A stretch of DNA of 44,324 bases from Blautia sp. (lineage in GTDB: Bacteria; Bacillota; Clostridia; Lachnospirales; Lachnospiraceae). The notes under the pieces are model-generated. The model was not told where the DNA came from, made no database searches, and saw only the letters and a list, made by a program, of their open reading frames with translations. Each line of letters begins with the position of its first letter. Within the stretch, counting starts at the first letter, position 1. This document shows, one piece after another, positions 40,790-44,324 of this stretch. A program made the position numbers and the translations under genes. The DNA lies in the NCBI GenBank assembly GCA_029257775.1, contig JARIAQ010000013.1:1-44324 (forward strand), in the 5' to 3' direction.

Positions 40790-43700
40790 ATGGGAATATT
40801 TTCGAGGTTGTTTAAAAGAAAAACAGAAGAAGTTACCAATAAAATGAATAAAACAATTGTAACGAATAAAGAATGCCTTGAAATATTAAAAATAAAGATG
40901 TATTTCAATCAGTTACTTGAAGAGAATCGTTTTCTGGCAAAAAGTGATTTTAAAGAGTATTTGGGTAGTGTATTAAAAACTATTGAATATTTTGAAGTGT
41001 TGCAGAAAAGTAGTATGCTTGAAAGATTTTGTGAAAACAATCATGTGTCGGTATATGATGTACGGAATATCATTGATCAGTACTATGAGTTTGAAACAAT
41101 AATAGATAAACATAACGAAAAATATATTCAGGCTACTATGATAAATGAAAAAGAATATTTAGATAATATTCTTGCAGAGGTAGATTCAAATATTTTACTG
41201 GACGATGACCAAAGAAGGGTTATTTTAACAGAGGAAGATCATTGCTTAGTGATAGCCGGAGCAGGTGCAGGAAAAACAACGACAGTTGCTGCTAAGGTAA
41301 AATATTTAGTTGAAAAAAAGAAGGTGGATCCGAAAGAAATTTTAGTAATTTCTTTTACAAATAAAGCAGTACAGGAATTAAAAGATAAAATTAATGACCA
41401 GCTAAAGATAGATTGTCCAATTGCTACTTTTCATTCAACTGGAAATGCTATATTAAGAAAACAATCTTCAGAAAAGTTAAATATTGTCTCTCAGGCAAAA
41501 TTATATTTTGTTTTGCAGGATTACTTTAAGTCAGCAATTTTAAAGAATGAGTCTTTGGTAAATAATTTAATCTTATTTTTTGGTTCATATTTTGATGCAC
41601 CTTATGAAGGAAAAGACTTAAATATATTTTTTAATCAGATAGCAAAAGCAAATTATTCTACAATGAAAAGTGATTTAGATGGATTTAAGAAAAAGATAGT
41701 AGATGTGCGTTCTAAAAAGACAGTAACGATTCAAAATGAGGTTCTTCGATCATACCAAGAAGTGGAAATCGCAAATTTTCTTTATTTAAATAAAATTGAT
41801 TATGAATATGAACCATTGTATAAATATAATATTTTATACGCAAGAAAACCATATACACCTGATTTTATAATTAGACAAGGGGATAAAGAAGCATATATTG
41901 AACATTTTGGTATAACACAAAGTGGCGAAAATGATCGTTATAATGAAGAAGAATTGAGTGCATATAAAAAAGCAATTAATGACAAAGTACGATTACATAG
42001 AAAGCATGGTACAAATTTGATTTATACTTTTTCTCGATACAATGATGGTAAAAGTTTGTTAATACATTTACAAAATGAATTGGAAAAAAATGGATTTTCT
42101 TTAAGTCCACGTTCTAATAAAGAAATAATAGAAAAGTTGGTTTTATCAGAGGAAAGTAGATATATTAAAAGACTTGTGCTTTTAGTGTGTCGTTTTATAC
42201 ACAACTATAAGACAAATGGTTATGGCGCAGAAGAATTTACAAGGATGTATCATTCAACGGTCAACGAAAGAAGTAAATTATTCTTAAATATATGCAATGA
42301 TTGTTATTTACAATATGAAAAGTATCTGAAGGAAAACAATGCAGTAGATTTTGAGGATATGATCAATGAATCAGCAAGAATACTTTGTGAAGTAAAAGAA
42401 ATGAAACAAAAACTTGATTTTAAATATATTATTGTAGATGAATATCAAGATATTTCCAGACAGAGGTTTGATTTAGTGACTGCTCTTTCAGATGTAACAG
42501 ATGCAAAAATTATTGCAGTAGGTGACGATTGGCAGTCTATCTATGCGTTTAGTGGTTCAGATATTACTTTGTTTACAAAATTTGAAGAGAAAATGGGATA
42601 TGCCAGTTTGTTAAAGATAACAAATACATATCGAAACTCGCAAGAAGTGATTGATATAGCAGGAAACTTTATTCAGAAAAACAGTTCTCAAATAAAAAAA
42701 TCTTTAAAGTCGCCAAAACACATTGATGATCCTGTGGTAATTTATACCTATGATGGAAGACGAAAGAGAGCAGGAGAATCTAATAAGAGCGGGGCTAATT
42801 ATGCTATGGCTTGTGCTGTTCAGACTGCTATAGAGGACATTATTTCACATAATAAAAAAGAAAACAAACTATATAATTCATCTATTTTATTATTAGGAAG
42901 ATTTGGTTTTGATGGAAATCAACTGGAGAAATCAGGTTTATTTGAATTTATAAAAAAAGGAAGTAAGATTAAGAGTGTTAAGCATCCTGGATTAAACATT
43001 ACCTTTATGACGGCCCATTCTTCAAAGGGATTAGGATATGATAATGTTATTATTATAAATGGAAGAAATGAAACATATGGTTTTCCTTCGAAAATTGAAG
43101 ATGATCCAGTACTATCTTTTGTTGTAAAAGAAGACAGATCTATTGATTATGCTGAGGAAAGAAGATTATTTTATGTTGCAATGACAAGGACAAAGAACAG
43201 AGTCTATTTTGTAGCACCTGAAGAAAATCCATCAGAGTTTTTGTTGGAACTTAAAAAAGATTATAAAAGCATTAAATTGTATGGAGAATGGAATGAAGAT
43301 ACGTCACGTATAAACACTTTTACAAAAAAATGTCCTATTTGCGGATATCCATTACAATTAAAATACAAGAATGCATATGGTTTAAGATTACATATTTGTA
43401 CGAATGAGCCTGAAGTATGTGGCTTTATGACGAATGAACTTAAAGCAGGAAAATTGTCAATTCAGAAATGTGATCAGTGTAGAGATGGATATTTAATTGT
43501 AAAACCAAAGAAAAATGGGGAATATTTTCTGGGGTGTACAAATTATAAAAAAGATGGCACAGGTTGTGAGAGAATTATATGGAAAAGTAATTTTTATAAA
43601 CAGCACAATTTGGATCCAGATGCAGTTGAAAATGAAGCTTTTGAAACTTCTCAACCAGTGCAACAAGATGAGAATGTAATTGAAAAGGCAAATATAATAC

Positions 43701-44080
43701 CGGTAGAGTATGAAGGAAAGGATCTTAATGAAGTTGTATACATTATTTTAATGTCTGTAGTGCATATCGGAAAAAAGCATTATTATGGGGTAACGGTATT
43801 AACAGATTTACTTAAAGGAAACCAGACACAAAAAATTTTGAAGGCTGAATTAAATGACATTCCTGAGTATGGGAAACTGCATTTTATGGATCGGAAAGAC
43901 ATTATAAGTATAATAGACTGGTTGATAAAAAATAAATATCTATTAAAAACAAATCATCCTAGATATCCTGTCTTGCATCCTACATACGAGGGTATACACT
44001 ACAAAGAAAGCATGACAGCCGGTAAGATGAAGGATTTACGAAAAGAGTTAAATAAAAAATACGACGAAAAATATTCTTGA
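40790..44080 (+). CDS. HelD-like (helicase IV) UvrD/Rep superfamily helicase with zinc ribbons and an RQC domain
   Basis: The 1096-aa protein combines several modules. Residues about 1-150: helical N terminus with no clear motif. Walker A GAGAGKTT at about 157-164. Between motifs Ia and II lies a nuclease-like insert (YTPDFIIRQGDKEAYIEHFG, about 355-373) as in helicase IV. Motif II is VDEYQD (about 549-554), then AVGDDWQSIYAFSGSD, AHSSKGLGYDNVI and FYVAMTRTKNR (about 797). Two C4 zinc ribbons follow (CPICG at 848; CDQC at 894), like topoisomerase zinc fingers. Residues about 979-1096 match the RecQ C-terminal RQC fold. ATG 40790 has AGGATGG about 6 nt upstream. No partner gene is evident. Confidence 0.85.
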   Translation: MGIFSRLFKRKTEEVTNKMNKTIVTNKECLEILKIKMYFNQLLEENRFLAKSDFKEYLGSVLKTIEYFEVLQKSSMLERFCENNHVSVYDVRNIIDQYYEFETIIDKHNEKYIQATMINEKEYLDNILAEVDSNILLDDDQRRVILTEEDHCLVIAGAGAGKTTTVAAKVKYLVEKKKVDPKEILVISFTNKAVQELKDKINDQLKIDCPIATFHSTGNAILRKQSSEKLNIVSQAKLYFVLQDYFKSAILKNESLVNNLILFFGSYFDAPYEGKDLNIFFNQIAKANYSTMKSDLDGFKKKIVDVRSKKTVTIQNEVLRSYQEVEIANFLYLNKIDYEYEPLYKYNILYARKPYTPDFIIRQGDKEAYIEHFGITQSGENDRYNEEELSAYKKAINDKVRLHRKHGTNLIYTFSRYNDGKSLLIHLQNELEKNGFSLSPRSNKEIIEKLVLSEESRYIKRLVLLVCRFIHNYKTNGYGAEEFTRMYHSTVNERSKLFLNICNDCYLQYEKYLKENNAVDFEDMINESARILCEVKEMKQKLDFKYIIVDEYQDISRQRFDLVTALSDVTDAKIIAVGDDWQSIYAFSGSDITLFTKFEEKMGYASLLKITNTYRNSQEVIDIAGNFIQKNSSQIKKSLKSPKHIDDPVVIYTYDGRRKRAGESNKSGANYAMACAVQTAIEDIISHNKKENKLYNSSILLLGRFGFDGNQLEKSGLFEFIKKGSKIKSVKHPGLNITFMTAHSSKGLGYDNVIIINGRNETYGFPSKIEDDPVLSFVVKEDRSIDYAEERRLFYVAMTRTKNRVYFVAPEENPSEFLLELKKDYKSIKLYGEWNEDTSRINTFTKKCPICGYPLQLKYKNAYGLRLHICTNEPEVCGFMTNELKAGKLSIQKCDQCRDGYLIVKPKKNGEYFLGCTNYKKDGTGCERIIWKSNFYKQHNLDPDAVENEAFETSQPVQQDENVIEKANIIPVEYEGKDLNEVVYIILMSVVHIGKKHYYGVTVLTDLLKGNQTQKILKAELNDIPEYGKLHFMDRKDIISIIDWLIKNKYLLKTNHPRYPVLHPTYEGIHYKESMTAGKMKDLRKELNKKYDEKYS

Positions 44081-44155
44081 AAGAGAGTACCATTAATTTT
44101 TTAGTAACAGGGGCTGGAGAGATCTTATTCAGATTCAATTTATAGAGGTAGTTTA

Positions 44156-44324
44156 ATGAAGTTTCATATTTTAATTACAGAAGATGATGATAATGTGGCA
44201 AATGGCTTGTCCGATATTTTAAAAAGCTATGGTTATGAGGTATCTGTGGCAGAAAACAGTGCAGATACAATGTTAGTTTTAAATAGGGAAAATATTGCGC
44301 TTGTGATTCTAGATGTTTGTCTTG
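44156..44324 (+). CDS. Response regulator, receiver domain (3' end cut by the window)
   Basis: Only 56 codons are visible before the window ends. MKFHILITEDDDNVANGLSD shows the acidic Mg2+-binding residues of a CheY-like receiver domain, followed by LVILDVCL, with the phospho-acceptor Asp in the third strand. An AGAGGTAG site precedes ATG 44156. The output domain lies outside the window, so the regulon cannot be named. It is 75 nt downstream of the helicase; that gap contains no terminator that I can see. Confidence 0.8.
   Translation, partial: MKFHILITEDDDNVANGLSDILKSYGYEVSVAENSADTMLVLNRENIALVILDVCL

Noticed and set aside
1-44324. CRISPR arrays, mobile elements, tRNA or rRNA genes and prophage genes
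   Set aside because: I looked for regular repeats, transposase motifs, tRNA cloverleaf signatures and phage structural motifs and found none convincing.

Overview
The window looks like chromosomal DNA from a low-GC, spore-forming Clostridia, most likely a Lachnospiraceae. Base composition is strongly AT-rich. Ribosome-binding sites are strong (GGAGG-type). Three genes are sporulation markers: a GerW/YtfJ protein, an alpha/beta-type small acid-soluble spore protein and a YlbJ-type membrane protein. Several blocks match Bacillus subtilis gene order (ytfI-ytfJ, rpmB-yloU-yloV-recG, ylbH-ylbI-ylbJ). I saw no tRNA, rRNA, CRISPR array, insertion sequence or prophage gene; this is mainly core genome and nearly every gene appears intact.

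Layout. 1-5 kb: the tail of a U32 protein, then a SEDS glycosyltransferase (FtsW/RodA/SpoVE type) overlapping a class B penicillin-binding protein. 5-7.4 kb: a Nudix hydrolase, an unknown 111-aa protein, DUF2953 and GerW, and a 47-aa membrane protein. 7.4-12 kb: rpmB on the minus strand, then Asp23-like protein, fatty-acid kinase-like FakA/YloV and RecG. 12-15.6 kb: ssp (minus), mgsA-rsmD-coaD-coiled-coil gene, and convergent ylbJ. 15.7-18 kb: PepD dipeptidase and an M23 peptidase separated by a striking 20-bp stem that contains the M23 Shine-Dalgarno. 18-27 kb: ten closely packed genes (RelQ-like alarmone synthetase, RsmF-like and two pseudouridine synthases, HAD, YgiQ, SDR, an unknown membrane protein, signal peptidase I, RecU). 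27-29.4 kb: a malate/lactate dehydrogenase family gene with malic enzyme. 29.5-32.2 kb: MFS transporter, GDPD and RNase H. 32.2-40.2 kb: a folate locus with divergent arms, pabA-pabB-pabC on minus and folC-folE-HD-folP-folBK-arginase family on plus. 40.2 kb to the end: a DUF6465-type basic protein, a 1096-aa HelD-like helicase with zinc ribbons and an RQC domain, and the start of a response regulator.

How it fits together. The folate locus encodes nearly all of the route from GTP plus chorismate to folylpolyglutamate: PabA/B/C make p-aminobenzoate, and FolE, FolB, FolK, FolP and FolC make and glutamylate the pterin. The one step with no classical enzyme in the locus is removal of phosphates from dihydroneopterin triphosphate, and an uncharacterised HD-domain hydrolase sits exactly there. 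The two arms have facing promoters, and the pab arm carries a strong intrinsic terminator between promoter and first Shine-Dalgarno, which looks like an attenuator. rRNA modification is the second theme (RsmD, RsmF-like, RsuA-like, RluA-like, perhaps the U32 protein).

Best candidates for something new are the HelD-zinc ribbon-RQC helicase, the HD protein in the folate operon, the pabA leader terminator, the stem over the M23 start, and an arginase-family protein with Cys in place of an expected Mn-bridging Asp. No searches were run; family names come from reading motifs.
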